Of a DNA stretch of 57,565 bases, positions 25,574-35,005 are shown one piece after another; within the stretch, counting starts at the first letter, position 1, and the number at the start of each line of letters is the position of its first letter. The stretch comes from an uncultured Clostridia bacterium (GTDB lineage: Bacteria > Bacillota > Dehalobacteriia > UBA4068), in assembly GCA_944390945.1 (NCBI GenBank), contig CALXRV010000008.1, positions 1 through 57,565 of the forward strand, read 5' to 3'. The notes under the pieces were generated by a model. The model ran no database searches. It saw nothing but the letters and a program-made list of their open reading frames with translations, and had not been told where the DNA came from. The position numbers were made by a program, and so were the translations under genes.

Positions 25574-26710
25574 ATGAATGCTGAATTCATCGAAGCCCTG
25601 CGGGATCTGGAAAAAGAGCGCGGTATCGAGATGGATGTGTTGATCGAAGCCATCGAAGCTGCACTGATCTCCGCGTATAAGAAGCATTTTGGCTCTTCGC
25701 AGAACGTCAGGGTGGAGATCGACCGCACGAGCGGGGATATCCATGTCTATTATCGCAAAGACGTGGTGGAAGAGGTGGAGAACCCGACTTTGCAGATGTC
25801 ATTGGCCGAGGCGCGGGAATACGACCCGGAATTCGAAGTGGGCGATGTCTTTGAATCCGAAGTGACGCCGCGCAGTTTTGGCCGTATTGCGGCTCAGACG
25901 GCCAAACATGTGGTCGTGCAGCGTATTCGCGAAGCGGAGCGCAATATGGTCTATGGTCAGTTCTCCATGCGTAAGGACGATATTGTCACGGCTACGGTGC
26001 TGCGCGCAGAAGGGCGCAATATTTATATTGATATGGGGAAAACAGAGGCTTTATTGGCGCCGTCGGAACAGATCCCACGGGAAAATTATCGTCCGGGCGA
26101 CCGCATCAAGGTCTATATCCTTGAGGTGCGCAAAACGACGAAAGGCCCGCAGATTATGGTCAGCCGGACGCATCCTGGCCTACTGAAACGGTTGTTTGAG
26201 CGCGAAGTGCCGGAGATCGGCGACGGCACGGTGGAGATCAAATCCGTCGTGCGGGAGCCAGGTTGGCGGAGTAAAATTGCGGTTTACAGTCATAACGCAA
26301 ATGTTGATCCGGTTGGCGCCTGCGTGGGCGCAAAAGGTATGCGTGTGCAGGCGATCGTCAATGAACTTTCCGGAGAAAAAATTGAGATCGTGCGTTGGGA
26401 TGAAGATCCGGCAGTTTACGTTAGCAATGCGCTTTCGCCGGCCAAGGTCGTTTCGGTGGAGGTCAATACGGAAGAGAAATTTACTCGCGTTGTTGTTCCG
26501 GATTTCCAGCTTTCGCTGGCGATTGGTAAGGAAGGGCAGAATGCACGCCTGGCCGCGCGCCTGACCGGCTGGAAGATCGACATTAAGAGCGAGAGCCAGA
26601 TGGCAGAGCTGGAGACTGCCGCACAGGCGGAAAAGGCTGACCCGGCAAAAGAGGCAGCTGCCGAAGAAGCGGCGGATAATGTGTCGCCGGAGGTATCGGA
26701 TGAGCAGTAA
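25574..26710 (+). CDS. nusA: transcription termination/antitermination factor NusA
   Basis: A 378-residue RNA polymerase-binding elongation factor. The N-terminal domain (1-125) includes [20 protein letters not shown]. An S1 domain follows (about 135-200, [20 protein letters not shown]). The KH region is marked by [37 protein letters not shown] and [22 protein letters not shown]. An acidic, Ala/Glu-rich tail of about 35 residues follows the last KH domain. AAAGGAGCG precedes the ATG. The last eleven bases overlap rnpM. It acts on transcription pausing and ribosomal RNA antitermination. Confidence 0.96.
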   Translation: MNAEFIEALRDLEKERGIEMDVLIEAIEAALISAYKKHFGSSQNVRVEIDRTSGDIHVYYRKDVVEEVENPTLQMSLAEAREYDPEFEVGDVFESEVTPRSFGRIAAQTAKHVVVQRIREAERNMVYGQFSMRKDDIVTATVLRAEGRNIYIDMGKTEALLAPSEQIPRENYRPGDRIKVYILEVRKTTKGPQIMVSRTHPGLLKRLFEREVPEIGDGTVEIKSVVREPGWRSKIAVYSHNANVDPVGACVGAKGMRVQAIVNELSGEKIEIVRWDEDPAVYVSNALSPAKVVSVEVNTEEKFTRVVVPDFQLSLAIGKEGQNARLAARLTGWKIDIKSESQMAELETAAQAEKADPAKEAAAEEAADNVSPEVSDEQ

Positions 26711-27014
26711 GCGGAAAACGCCGGAACGAATGTGCGTGGCTTGCCGTGAAATGAAGGATAAACGTGGTTTGCTGCGCGTGGTACGATCTCCGGAGGGCGT
26801 TGTTGCCATCGATGCCAGCGGCAAGGCGCCGGGACGCGGTGCATACCTTTGCGCGAACGAGGCATGCTTGAAGCGGGCGCAAAAAGCGCATAATTTGGAA
26901 AAAGCGCTGAAAACGCAGATCGACGAGACGGTTTTTACGGCTCTGGCGGAGGAGATTGCCAGGCGGGAATACTCGACGGTATGCACTAACGCAGGGGGAA
27001 ACGATGCAGGATAA
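26700..27014 (+). CDS. rnpM: RnpM / YlxR family RNA-binding protein
   Basis: A 104-residue DUF448/YlxR protein; recent work names it RnpM, a modulator of RNase P. Family features are [21 protein letters not shown] near the N-terminus and [16 protein letters not shown]. The ATG at 26700 follows GGAGG inside the end of nusA, an eleven-base overlap. It overlaps the L7Ae-like gene by another eleven bases, so nusA, rnpM and ylxQ are tightly coupled. Its operon position between nusA and infB is the usual one. Confidence 0.92.
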   Translation: MSSKRKTPERMCVACREMKDKRGLLRVVRSPEGVVAIDASGKAPGRGAYLCANEACLKRAQKAHNLEKALKTQIDETVFTALAEEIARREYSTVCTNAGGNDAG

Positions 27015-27333
27015 GGTACGGGAGAGGATCGCTGGTTATCTGGGGATCGCCCAGCGCGCCGGCAAGATCGCGGCGGGGGATGCGGCAGCGGCGGATGCGC
27101 TCGTGCGGAAGAAGGCATTCCTGCTGGTATTGGCAGAAGATGCCGCTGCGCAGGTAAAGGCAGAGCTGACTGAGCTGGCTGGTGATCAGCTGCCCGTGCT
27201 ATATTGGCCAGATAAGGTAGAGCTGGGACGTATCGTCGGCAAAAGCCGTCGGGGAGCAATCGCTGTACTGGATGAAGGTTTTGCCCGTGCAATCAAGCGT
27301 GTGCTGGTGGAGGAAAGCGAGCCGTCGGCATGA
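27004..27333 (+). CDS. ylxQ: L7Ae/L30e-family ribosomal-type protein YlxQ
   Basis: A 109-residue L7Ae/L30e/S12e-fold RNA-binding protein. The characteristic start is GYLGIAQRAGKIAAGDAAAA, with KKAFLLVLAEDAA and later IVGKSRRGAIAVLDEGFARAI. In Bacillota this gene sits between rnpM and infB and is a nonessential kink-turn RNA binder of uncertain role. The ATG at 27004 follows AGGGGGAAA. The 98-base gap before infB contains no further gene. Confidence 0.9.
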   Translation: MQDKVRERIAGYLGIAQRAGKIAAGDAAAADALVRKKAFLLVLAEDAAAQVKAELTELAGDQLPVLYWPDKVELGRIVGKSRRGAIAVLDEGFARAIKRVLVEESEPSA

Positions 27334-27431
27334 GGGAAAATTGATAGATCGGTAAACGTAATGATAGTTGGGATCGACTGACTTTGGAATTTTCAGCCCG
27401 GTGGATGCGCCGGCAGTTAGGGGTGGTTTGT

Positions 27432-30281
27432 TTGCCAAGGATTAAGGTTCATGAGTTAGCGAAGGAGCTTTCGCTGGAAAGCAAGGATATCCTTGCGCAG
27501 CTGCGCAGGATGGGCGTGGATGCGAAAACGCATATGAGCACGATCAGCGAAAAGGACGCCAATGCTGTGCGCGGCCTATTTGCCAAAGGCAAGGCGGGCG
27601 CTGATGGTTTCGTGCCTCGTGTCAAGCGCATCCCGCGTGCGGTGATCGAACAAGAGCAGGCTGCGATGGCAGCTGCAGCAGGCGAGGCTGGGGAGGAAAA
27701 GCCGGAACCCGCTGCAGAGCAGGCGGCCCCGCCGCTTCCCGCGCAAGCGGAGATATCGAAATCCGAACCTAGTGCGCAACCGGCAACTATGCCATCTGAG
27801 GGATCCGCTTCTGTTTCGGCGGCAGAAAGAGCCGTGCCGCCGGCAGCGGCCGCGGAACAACCGCCTGTTAGCCCAGTAGCGGAAAAGGCTGCTCCGACGC
27901 AGGAACAGAAAGCGTCCGCTACATCAGAGAAAACGCTGGATATTCCAAAGATATCACCAGTTCAGCCTGTAGAATCGCCTGCTGCTGAACAGCCGACAAA
28001 ACGGGATGAGAAAACGGCTTTAGCAGAGGAGCCTGGCCAGCAGACAGCGTCTGCTCTGCCGCAGGATATGCCGCAGACGCGTACTGAAGTGCGCGAAGCC
28101 CGCGCTGAAGAGTCGATGCCAGCGAAGCCGGTTGCAAAGCGGCTGTTGCAGGAGCAGCAAGACGGCAGCCATCCATCGCAAGAACAGCGTGACGGCAGCA
28201 ACCGTTCGCCTCAGGGGCAGCGTGACGGCAACCGTCCGCCGCAGGGCCAGCGTGATGGCAACCGCCCGCCGCAGGGCCAGCGTGATGGCAACCGCCCGCC
28301 ACGCGGTGGGAAGCCAGCGGCAGAGGTGAAATTTACGCCGACGGAAAAACCCACGTCGAACTACAGACCGAACAACAATAAAAAAGTCTTTGTCAAAGAT
28401 ATGGTGTTTGAAAAGGCCGCAGAGGCGGAAAACCGCAGCAAGGGCTTGGGTAAGATCAAGGCGAATAAACCCGGCAAGGGGAAAAACGCAAAGGGGAAAA
28501 AAGAAGTCAAAATGGTTATGCCTCCCGTGACACCGAAAAAGATCACGATCGGCGAGACCGTCATCCTCGGCGAGTTGGCGAAAACGATGGGCAAGACAGC
28601 CGGCGAAGTGATCAAAAAGCTGTTTACCATGGGCATTATGGCTACGATCAATCAGGAGCTGGATGCGGATACGGCCATCCTGGTTGCGGAAGAATTTGGC
28701 GTGACTGTCGAGGTGCGTACCGACCGCGCGCAGGAGATTTTGGAAGATGTTGCAGATGATGAAAAGGACATGGTCGAACGTCCGCCGGTTGTTACGATCA
28801 TGGGCCATGTCGACCACGGCAAAACATCGCTGCTCGATGCGATCCGCCATACGAATGTCGTATCCGGTGAAGCAGGCGGAATCACGCAGCATATCGGCGC
28901 TTATCAGGTGGAGATCAAAGGCAAGAAGATCACCTTCCTCGATACGCCTGGCCATGAAGCATTTACTGCGATGCGCGCGCGTGGCGCCAATATGACGGAT
29001 ATCGCCATCATCGTAGTGGCTGCGGATGATGGCGTGATGCCGCAGACGGTGGAGGCGATCAACCACTCCAAGGCTGCTGGCGTGCCGATTATCATTGCGA
29101 TCAATAAGATCGATAAACCCGGAGCAAATCCGGACCGTGTGAAGCAGGAGCTGATGGAGCATGGCCTGGTTAGCGAAGAGTGGGGCGGCGATACGATCAT
29201 GGTGCCGGTTTCCGCAAAAGCACGGCAGAATATTGAAGGCCTGCTGGAGATGATCCTGCTGGTGGCTGAAGTAGCTGAGCTGAAGGCGAACCCTGATCGC
29301 GCGGCGCGCGGCGCTGTGGTCGAAGCAAAGCTGGATAAAAACCGTGGCCCGGTGGCAACCTTGTTGGTGCAGAAGGGCACGCTGCATGCTGGCGATAATA
29401 TCCTGGCCGGCGCGGTATTCGGTAAAGTGCGCGCCATGTTTGACGATAAGGGACGCAAAGTAAAATCTGCCGGACCATCCACGCGGATCGAAGTGCTGGG
29501 CTTCTCGGAAGTGCCGCCGGCCTGTGAGGTATTCATCGTGGTCAAGGATGAAAAGGATGCGCGCCTGGTCGCGGCCAAGCAGCAGGTCAAGCACAGGGAA
29601 GAGACGATGCGCAAGACTTCACGCGTCAGCCTGGATGATTTGTTCCAGCAGATTGCGGAGGGCGAGATTAAAGAGCTGAATCTGGTGGTCAAGGCAGATG
29701 TACAGGGTTCTGTGGAAGCGTTGACGCAGAGTTTGGTGAAGCTGAATACGGACGAGGTACGGGTCAATGTGATCCATGCTGGCGTGGGCGGCGTCTCGGA
29801 AAGTGACGTAATGCTTGCCTCTGCCTCCAATGCGATCATCATCGGTTTCAATATCGTTGCGCCGCCAGCGGCCCGCGCTGCGGCGGAGGCGGAAGAAGTG
29901 GATATCCGACTCTACCGCGTCATCTATGATTGCATTGAAGATATCAAGAAAGCGATGAGCGGCCTGCTGGCGCCGGAATACAAGGAGAATATTATCGGCA
30001 ATGTCCAGGTGCGTCAGGTTATTCGCGTGCCGAAGGTAGGCGCCGTGGCGGGTTCTTATGTGACCAGCGGTAAGGTGACGCGAAATGCCAACGTGCGGGT
30101 AATTCGTAACAGCGTTGTCGTGGCGGAAGATAAGATCAGCAGTTTGCGCCGCTTCAAAGACGATGTCAAAGAAGTCCTGCAGGGTTTTGAATGCGGTATT
30201 GGTCTGGAGAGTTTCAACGATATTAAAGAAGGCGATGAATTGGAAGTCTTTGTGATGGAAGAGATCGCCAGGGAGATTTAA
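27432..30281 (+). CDS. infB: translation initiation factor IF-2
   Basis: A 949-residue GTPase that places initiator tRNA on the 30S subunit. The N-terminus [20 protein letters not shown] is the IF2 N-terminal motif, and the start is probably the TTG at 27432, since AGGGGTGG lies directly upstream. A long Ala/Glu/Pro linker follows, with a tandem repeat at 28150-28310. The G domain has [21 protein letters not shown] and NKIDKP. The C-terminal domains include [16 protein letters not shown] and [22 protein letters not shown] motifs. All GTPase motifs are intact. An in-frame TTG at 27384 is possible but less well placed. Confidence 0.95.
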   Translation: MPRIKVHELAKELSLESKDILAQLRRMGVDAKTHMSTISEKDANAVRGLFAKGKAGADGFVPRVKRIPRAVIEQEQAAMAAAAGEAGEEKPEPAAEQAAPPLPAQAEISKSEPSAQPATMPSEGSASVSAAERAVPPAAAAEQPPVSPVAEKAAPTQEQKASATSEKTLDIPKISPVQPVESPAAEQPTKRDEKTALAEEPGQQTASALPQDMPQTRTEVREARAEESMPAKPVAKRLLQEQQDGSHPSQEQRDGSNRSPQGQRDGNRPPQGQRDGNRPPQGQRDGNRPPRGGKPAAEVKFTPTEKPTSNYRPNNNKKVFVKDMVFEKAAEAENRSKGLGKIKANKPGKGKNAKGKKEVKMVMPPVTPKKITIGETVILGELAKTMGKTAGEVIKKLFTMGIMATINQELDADTAILVAEEFGVTVEVRTDRAQEILEDVADDEKDMVERPPVVTIMGHVDHGKTSLLDAIRHTNVVSGEAGGITQHIGAYQVEIKGKKITFLDTPGHEAFTAMRARGANMTDIAIIVVAADDGVMPQTVEAINHSKAAGVPIIIAINKIDKPGANPDRVKQELMEHGLVSEEWGGDTIMVPVSAKARQNIEGLLEMILLVAEVAELKANPDRAARGAVVEAKLDKNRGPVATLLVQKGTLHAGDNILAGAVFGKVRAMFDDKGRKVKSAGPSTRIEVLGFSEVPPACEVFIVVKDEKDARLVAAKQQVKHREETMRKTSRVSLDDLFQQIAEGEIKELNLVVKADVQGSVEALTQSLVKLNTDEVRVNVIHAGVGGVSESDVMLASASNAIIIGFNIVAPPAARAAAEAEEVDIRLYRVIYDCIEDIKKAMSGLLAPEYKENIIGNVQVRQVIRVPKVGAVAGSYVTSGKVTRNANVRVIRNSVVVAEDKISSLRRFKDDVKEVLQGFECGIGLESFNDIKEGDELEVFVMEEIAREI
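28150..28310 (+). repeat. in-frame tandem repeat in infB (GQRDGNRPP units)
   Basis: Three clean 9-residue units (GQRDGNRPP) plus two decayed units upstream (QQDGSHPSQ and QRDGSNRSP). At DNA level the last copies are nearly identical 27-base units beginning CAGGGCCAGCGTGATGGCAA. The array lies in the flexible linker between the N-terminal and G domains. Confidence 0.85.
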
Positions 30282-30293
30282 CGCAAGCCGGTC

Positions 30294-30314
30294 GCCGCCC
30301 GCCAAGCGGGCGGC
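30294..30314. repeat. perfect GC-rich hairpin between infB and rbfA
   Basis: GCCGCCCGC (30294-30302), loop CAA, GCGGGCGGC (30306-30314). There is no U-run, so it is not a terminator; it could stabilise or be a cleavage point in the operon transcript. Confidence 0.6.
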
Positions 30315-30336
30315 ACGGATTGCCGGGGGTAAAGCT

Positions 30337-30735
30337 ATGACGAGTCATCGAGTGCAACGTCTGGGCGGCGAACTGAAGCGTGAGCTGGCGCAGATTCTGG
30401 ATCGGGAAGTTAAGGACCCAAGGCTGGGCATGGTCAGCGTCGTTTCCGTGGAGATGGCGCCGGATGGCTGTGCCGCGCATGTTTATATCAGCCCCATGAC
30501 CAATGATGCGGACCTGAAAGGGATTGCGGCGGCGCTGGAGAGCGCAAAGGGGTATATTCGGTCTGAGGTGGGGAAGAGATTAAAAACCCGCGTTGTGCCG
30601 GAATTGTTTTTCCATGTGGATACCAGCATTGCCTATGGTGTACGCATGATGCAGATTATCGATGAGCAGATCGCGGCGGATGAAAAGGCGGCAGCTGGCC
30701 GTCCGCCCGAGAATCCGGATAAGTATAAGGAATGA
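30337..30735 (+). CDS. rbfA: 30S ribosome-binding factor A
   Basis: A 132-residue KH-fold factor that binds 16S rRNA during late 30S assembly. Marks are HRVQRLGGELKRELAQIL, VKDPRLGMVSVVSVEM with the cold-shock-associated core, and RLKTRVVPELFFHVDTSIAYG. It follows infB by 55 bases containing a hairpin, with GGGGGTAAAGCT before the ATG. Its final codons overlap the first possible start of nrnA, typical of a coupled pair. Confidence 0.95.
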   Translation: MTSHRVQRLGGELKRELAQILDREVKDPRLGMVSVVSVEMAPDGCAAHVYISPMTNDADLKGIAAALESAKGYIRSEVGKRLKTRVVPELFFHVDTSIAYGVRMMQIIDEQIAADEKAAAGRPPENPDKYKE

Positions 30736-30740
30736 ATGGG

Positions 30741-31718
30741 ATGAGTAATCAAAATTACGATATAATGCTACAGATGCTGGATACACAGCATAATATGCTG
30801 CTGGTTGGGCATGAGGATCCTGATTGTGATTCGCTGGCTTCCCTGCTTGCGCTTTATCGCATGTTCCGCGGGGAAGAGAAGAACTGGCGCATGGTGCTGC
30901 GGGATGAAGTACCGCAGAATCTGCGTTTTTTGCCGCATCTTGAGGAGATGGTATCGCCGGATACCCTGCGGCCTGCGGATTATGATGCGGTATTGCTGGT
31001 TGATTGTGGTGAACCGCGTCGTACAGGCGCTTGGCTGGCAGAGATGTTGCCGGGGAAAAAGCTCTATTGCATCGACCACCACAGCAGCAATGCTTTCCAG
31101 GGGGATCTTTCGCTGGTAGAGCCAGATGCCGCCGCAAGCGGGGAGATTATCGCTGCGCTGTGTGAATATGCCGGCCTGTTCCCGGATGATGATACGGCGC
31201 TTTGCTTGTACAGTGCGATGGCTGGAGACACCGGATGTTTCCGCTACCAGAATACGACGCCGCGTGCATTGCGCTTGGCTTCTTTGCTGCTGCCGCAGGT
31301 GGATCTGGAAATGGTGCGTGTGCGTCTGTTTGAAGACAGAAGCTATGCAAACCTGAAGATGATGGCAGCCTGTCTGGAAAATATCCGCACGGATTGTGGC
31401 GGCCAACTGGCTTACAGCTGGCTGGATCGCGCAACCATGCTGCGCTATGGTGCGACGATGGCAGATTGCCATAACATCGTCAACTATACGCTGGTCCTTT
31501 CCGGCGTGCGGCTCGGCATCCTTTTTGAAGAGCATGCCGGGCATGTCAAGATGAGCTTCCGTTGCCGGCGCGGCTTGCGCGTGGATGAGTTGGCGCAGCG
31601 GCTGGGCGGCGGCGGCCATGTGCTGGCAGCTGGCTGCAAGATTGAAGGCGAGCTGGATACGGTGATGCCGCGGGTTCTGGCAGAAGCAAGAACACTTTTT
31701 CAGGTGGAAGAAAACTGA
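30741..31718 (+). CDS. nrnA: bifunctional oligoribonuclease / PAP phosphatase NrnA (DHH family)
   Basis: A 325-residue DHH/DHHA1 phosphoesterase that degrades short RNA oligonucleotides and 3'-phosphoadenosine-5'-phosphate. Metal motifs are GHEDPDCDSLASL, LLVDCGEPRR and the signature CIDHHSSNAF, followed by GDTGCFRYQN. The DHHA1 end has VKMSFRCRRG and GGGGHVLAAGC. The ATG at 30741 has AAGGA eight bases upstream. The ATG at 30732 forms an ATGA overlap with the rbfA stop but lacks a spaced ribosome site. Position between rbfA and truB is usual for Bacillota. Confidence 0.92.
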   Translation: MSNQNYDIMLQMLDTQHNMLLVGHEDPDCDSLASLLALYRMFRGEEKNWRMVLRDEVPQNLRFLPHLEEMVSPDTLRPADYDAVLLVDCGEPRRTGAWLAEMLPGKKLYCIDHHSSNAFQGDLSLVEPDAAASGEIIAALCEYAGLFPDDDTALCLYSAMAGDTGCFRYQNTTPRALRLASLLLPQVDLEMVRVRLFEDRSYANLKMMAACLENIRTDCGGQLAYSWLDRATMLRYGATMADCHNIVNYTLVLSGVRLGILFEEHAGHVKMSFRCRRGLRVDELAQRLGGGGHVLAAGCKIEGELDTVMPRVLAEARTLFQVEEN

Positions 31719-31734
31719 CGCGACGGGGATTAGC

Positions 31735-33552
31735 ATGGATGGATTTATCAATCTGAACAAAAAAGCCGGTGAGAGCTCGCACCATGCTGTGGCAGCGTTG
31801 CGCCGGCTTTTTTCCTGTAAGGCGGGGCATTGCGGAACCTTGGACCCTGCGGCGACCGGCGTATTACCGATTGCGCTGGATAGGGCGACGCGACTGGCAG
31901 AATATGTGACTGGTGGGGAAAAGCGTTATATCGGCGAGATCTGTTTCGGCGTGACGACGGATAGTTATGACGCTGCTGGTACGGTGACCGCAGTGCAGGA
32001 TGCCTCGGGCATTACTGCAGAAGCTGTTACTGCTCTTCTGCCGCATTTCCAAGGGGAGATCATGCAGGCTCCACCGCCGGTTTCTGCGCTGAAGCGCGGC
32101 GGAGAGCCGCTATATAAAAAGGTACGGCGCGGCGAGACCGTCATCACCGAACCGCGGCGTGTACAGATCTACCAATTACGCTTGCTGGATTTTTGGACAG
32201 AAGGGATGGCGCCGCATTGTCGGTTGGAGATCGTCTGCGGCCAGGGTACTTATATTCGTTCTTTGGCGCATGATCTTGGCCGTCTGCTTGGCTGCGGGGC
32301 GCATCTTTGCGCATTGCAGCGCACGCAGGTTGGCAATTTCAGGCTGGAAAACAGTTATACGCTGGACGAGATATCTTCTTTTGTGGCGGCCGGGCGCGAG
32401 GATTTCCTCATTTCGATGCGGGAAGCGCTGTGTGGAATTCCCATGATAGAGGTGCCGGATTCTGCGGTGCAGCGGCTGGCGCATGGCAATCCGGCACATT
32501 TGCCGCATTTGGCAGAGCAGCCGCTGGTCTGTGTGCTGGATACAACCGGAACGCCGCTTGGCGTTGCTGCGGTTGAGAACGGTATGATCGCAATGAAAAA
32601 AGTGTTGGTCGATGCAGCAAAGTATGATGCCCAGCCATTGACCGCCTGTGCGATTGGTTATTTTGACGGGCTGCATCTGGGACATCGCGCCTTGATGAGC
32701 GCGCTGTACCGTTGTAAATGTGAACAGGGCGGCCGGAGCGCGGTGGTGACCTTTTCGCCGCATCCGTTAGCTTTGCTGCGCGGCAGTGCGCCAGCCATGC
32801 TGACCAGCACGCGCCTGAAGGCAGATATCCTGCAGCGTTACTTTGCGGTAGATGAGATCATTACCCTGCATTTTGATGAAAAACTGATGAACAGCACGCC
32901 GGAGCAGTTTGTTGAAGAAGTGATCGTAGCTAAGCTGGGCGTGCGGGACGTCATTGTTGGTTATAATTTTACTTATGCTGCGCAGGGAAAGGGTACGCCG
33001 GCTCTCTTACGGGAGCAGTGCGCAGCGCGCGGCATTCGGGTAACGGTGATCGACGAGGTGTGTTCACCGCATGGTACGGTCAGTGCCAGCCTGATTCGTC
33101 GCTATTTGCAGGCAGGGGATCTGGCTGCGGTCAACGAGATGCTGGGCTACTGGTATGCCCTGGAAGGGGAGATAGAATGCCTCATGCGGACCAAGAGCGC
33201 CGCCTTTCCGAACCAGGATCTGCCGGAATATGTGTTTCGGCCTGAAGATGGCTTGGCGCTGCCGCCGTCAGGCGTTTATGCCGGGCGGTTGGCATGCGGC
33301 AAAGATGCACTGGACTGTCTGTTGACGCTGACCTTGGATGCGACCGGTCATTCCATTGCTGTGGTTCAGCCGCTGGAGGCGGAATCGCAGCGAGATGAGG
33401 GCTGGTTGCGGGTCTGGCTGGGCAAGTATTTACGGCCTTTGTCGACAGATGGCTCTTCTGCATGCGATCAGCAGACAGCGGACCGGCAGGCGGCGATGGA
33501 TTTTTTGTCGCAGATTCTGCCAAATCAACACTTGCCAAAACAAATCGAATAA
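31735..33552 (+). CDS. truB-ribF: TruB-RibF fusion: tRNA pseudouridine-55 synthase plus FAD synthetase with degenerate riboflavin kinase
   Basis: A single 605-residue frame carries two usually separate proteins. Residues 1-286 are TruB: catalytic Asp in HCGTLDPAATGVLP, GTYIRSLAHDLG and a PUA-like end. Residues 287-605 are RibF-like, starting MKKVLVDAAKYDA: the FMN adenylyltransferase motif IGYFDGLHLGHR, VTFSPHPLALL, VGYNFTYAAQGKG and VSASLIRRYL. The C-terminal flavokinase region keeps PPSGVYAG but lacks the GFPTAN and NxGxRPTF motifs and the catalytic Glu, so it is probably inactive. The junction has almost no linker, and an internal ATG at 32593 could still start a separate RibF. It lies between nrnA and rpsO. 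Confidence 0.85.
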   Translation: MDGFINLNKKAGESSHHAVAALRRLFSCKAGHCGTLDPAATGVLPIALDRATRLAEYVTGGEKRYIGEICFGVTTDSYDAAGTVTAVQDASGITAEAVTALLPHFQGEIMQAPPPVSALKRGGEPLYKKVRRGETVITEPRRVQIYQLRLLDFWTEGMAPHCRLEIVCGQGTYIRSLAHDLGRLLGCGAHLCALQRTQVGNFRLENSYTLDEISSFVAAGREDFLISMREALCGIPMIEVPDSAVQRLAHGNPAHLPHLAEQPLVCVLDTTGTPLGVAAVENGMIAMKKVLVDAAKYDAQPLTACAIGYFDGLHLGHRALMSALYRCKCEQGGRSAVVTFSPHPLALLRGSAPAMLTSTRLKADILQRYFAVDEIITLHFDEKLMNSTPEQFVEEVIVAKLGVRDVIVGYNFTYAAQGKGTPALLREQCAARGIRVTVIDEVCSPHGTVSASLIRRYLQAGDLAAVNEMLGYWYALEGEIECLMRTKSAAFPNQDLPEYVFRPEDGLALPPSGVYAGRLACGKDALDCLLTLTLDATGHSIAVVQPLEAESQRDEGWLRVWLGKYLRPLSTDGSSACDQQTADRQAAMDFLSQILPNQHLPKQIE

Positions 33553-33560
33553 GATATAAT
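33532..33560 (+). promoter_or_regulatory. sigma-A promoter of rpsO, inside the end of the fusion gene
   Basis: TTGCCA (33532-33537), 17 bp, perfect TATAAT (33555-33560). The leader of about 95 bases holds a hairpin with arms TTCGGC (33569-33574) and GCCGAA (33579-33584), a plausible site for autogenous control by S15, which is known in other Bacillota with differing structures. Confidence 0.7.
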
Positions 33561-33663
33561 TATTTTGTTCGGCTTCATGCCGAAAACAAACCCATTCTGG
33601 GAAGAGCGATGCTCCGACGCTTTCTCGGTTTTGGGCGTTTAGATGAAAAAGGAGGATACAAAA

Positions 33664-33933
33664 ATGGCAATGGATGCAGAAACCAAACAGAGTATCATCG
33701 AGAAGTATCGTGTGCACGAAACAGATACGGGTTCACCGGAAGTGCAGATCGCACTGCTTTCCTGGGAGATTGCGCATCTTACCGAGCATCTGAAGGTGCA
33801 TAAGAAGGATTTCCATAGCCGCACTGGTCTGCTGAAGATGATCGGCCGTCGTCGTTCGCTGCTTAACTATCTGAAGAGCAAGGATATCGATCGTTATCGC
33901 AAGATCATCACCAGCCTGGGGCTGCGTCGCTAG
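33664..33933 (+). CDS. rpsO: 30S ribosomal protein S15
   Basis: An 89-residue primary 16S rRNA-binding protein. Conserved segments are [40 protein letters not shown] and [20 protein letters not shown]. The ATG at 33664 follows AAGGAGG by eight bases; an earlier in-frame ATG at 33643 precedes that site and is not used. It has its own promoter and is followed directly by a terminator, so it is monocistronic here. The pnp gene that often follows rpsO in Bacillota is absent. Confidence 0.97.
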   Translation: MAMDAETKQSIIEKYRVHETDTGSPEVQIALLSWEIAHLTEHLKVHKKDFHSRTGLLKMIGRRRSLLNYLKSKDIDRYRKIITSLGLRR

Positions 33934-33967
33934 CCTGCCTTTGCGGCCGGTACGAAGAAAAACAAAA

Positions 33968-34004
33968 TAAAAGCCGATGCCTCTACAGGCATCGGCTTTT
34001 TATT
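33968..34004 (+). terminator. intrinsic terminator after rpsO
   Basis: A 13-bp stem AAAAGCCGATGCC with GGCATCGGCTTTT and a short CTCTACA-like loop, followed by TATTG. It lies 35 bases after the rpsO stop. Confidence 0.9.
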
Positions 34005-34067
34005 GATTGTGAGCGATGCGCATGTTGTTGGATTCACCGTTCTATCTTTTCTTTCATGCTTGAATGA

Positions 34068-34096
34068 TTGCCAACAGCAAAAAAATATAGTACAAT
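34068..34096 (+). promoter_or_regulatory. sigma-A promoter of the cyclophilin-like gene
   Basis: TTGCCA (34068-34073), 17 bp rich in A, TACAAT (34091-34096), about 70 bases before the ATG. Confidence 0.55.
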
Positions 34097-34166
34097 TACA
34101 ACAACATTCGGTTTTGGTATTTCAATAGTTTGTTGACGTAAATGTAGATAAAGGGAGGACAGAAAG

Positions 34167-34754
34167 ATGACGCAGCACCCGATTGCAACGATCGAAATGG
34201 AAAATGGCAAGCGGATCGTAATCGAACTTTATCCGGAAGCAGCGCCTAACACGGTGAATAGCTTTATCTGGCTGGCAAACCAAGGCTGCTATGATCATCA
34301 TGCGATCGAGCGCATTGTGCCTGGCTGGGTCGCGGATATGAGCTATGCTGCCTTTCATCAGGAGATCTGCAAATACCTAATTCCCAATGAATCACGCTGT
34401 ATGGGGTTCCCCAACCAGCTGCCGATGGGGCCGGGCACGATCGGTATGGGCGGTTATGCGATGGATGAGATATCCGGAGGAGAATTCTTCTTCCCCTTTG
34501 TTTATAGTGAAAAGCTTGACGGTCGCTATCCCGGTTTTGGCTTGGTTGTGGAAGGCCTGGAAGAGATTCAGCGCTGGGAACGGGTGGAGCTGGAAGCGGT
34601 GGAATTGCCGGAAAGCATGAAATTCAAGGTGAACCGGCCGTTGGTGCCTTTGGTCATCCGTTCCGTACGCGTGGAGACCTTTGGTGTGGATTATCCGGAG
34701 CCGGTACGTTTGGAAGGGCATCCCTTGCCGCCGGGATGGTCTGGTATTGTTTAA
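34167..34754 (+). CDS. divergent cyclophilin-type peptidyl-prolyl isomerase-like protein
   Basis: A 195-residue cytosolic protein with the cyclophilin opening ATIEMENGKRIVIELYPEAAPNTVNSF. The catalytic segment, normally FHRVIPGFMIQGG, reads IERIVPGWVADMS. It keeps the Arg but lacks the Gln, and the following GGD is gone. The GMGGYAM, SGGEFFFPF and DGRYPGFGLVVEGLE segments fit a cyclophilin core, with the final LPLVIRSVRVETFGVDY and an extended C-terminus. Isomerase activity is therefore possible but uncertain. GGGAGGA precedes the ATG. Monocistronic, with its own promoter and terminator. It has no signal peptide, so it is cytosolic. Confidence 0.85.
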   Translation: MTQHPIATIEMENGKRIVIELYPEAAPNTVNSFIWLANQGCYDHHAIERIVPGWVADMSYAAFHQEICKYLIPNESRCMGFPNQLPMGPGTIGMGGYAMDEISGGEFFFPFVYSEKLDGRYPGFGLVVEGLEEIQRWERVELEAVELPESMKFKVNRPLVPLVIRSVRVETFGVDYPEPVRLEGHPLPPGWSGIV

Positions 34755-34828
34755 GCGGGCGCACGGCAGGGAGGTTTTGCTGCAACGGCAGGTGGGATAT
34801 CCAAAGCAACATGAAAGCTGGACGCGAA

Positions 34829-34862
34829 AGAAGCAGGCGGCATTCACCGCCTGCTTTTGGTA
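34829..34862 (+). terminator. intrinsic terminator after the cyclophilin-like gene
   Basis: Stem AAGCAGGCGG (34831-34840) with CCGCCTGCTT (34847-34856), followed by TTGG. It lies 76 bases after the stop codon. Confidence 0.75.
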
Positions 34863-35005
34863 TCTCAGATCACTTCATCATGCCGCTTCAGCCATTGCGC
34901 AAGTACGGAGCAGCGCGGTCATCTTATTTGGTTGTTTCCCATGCAGCATATTTGTGTAGCGTATCCTATACGCTAAAGCCTGTCGCAGCATAGCATGTGC
35001 GATTG

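Noticed and set aside
27384..27431. Earlier in-frame TTG start of infB
   Set aside because: The downstream TTG has an AGGGGTGG site and gives the typical IF2 N-terminus [12 protein letters not shown].
28020..29594. A minus-strand open frame of about 524 codons antisense to infB
   Set aside because: Shadow of the infB frame; low-complexity composition and no ribosome site.
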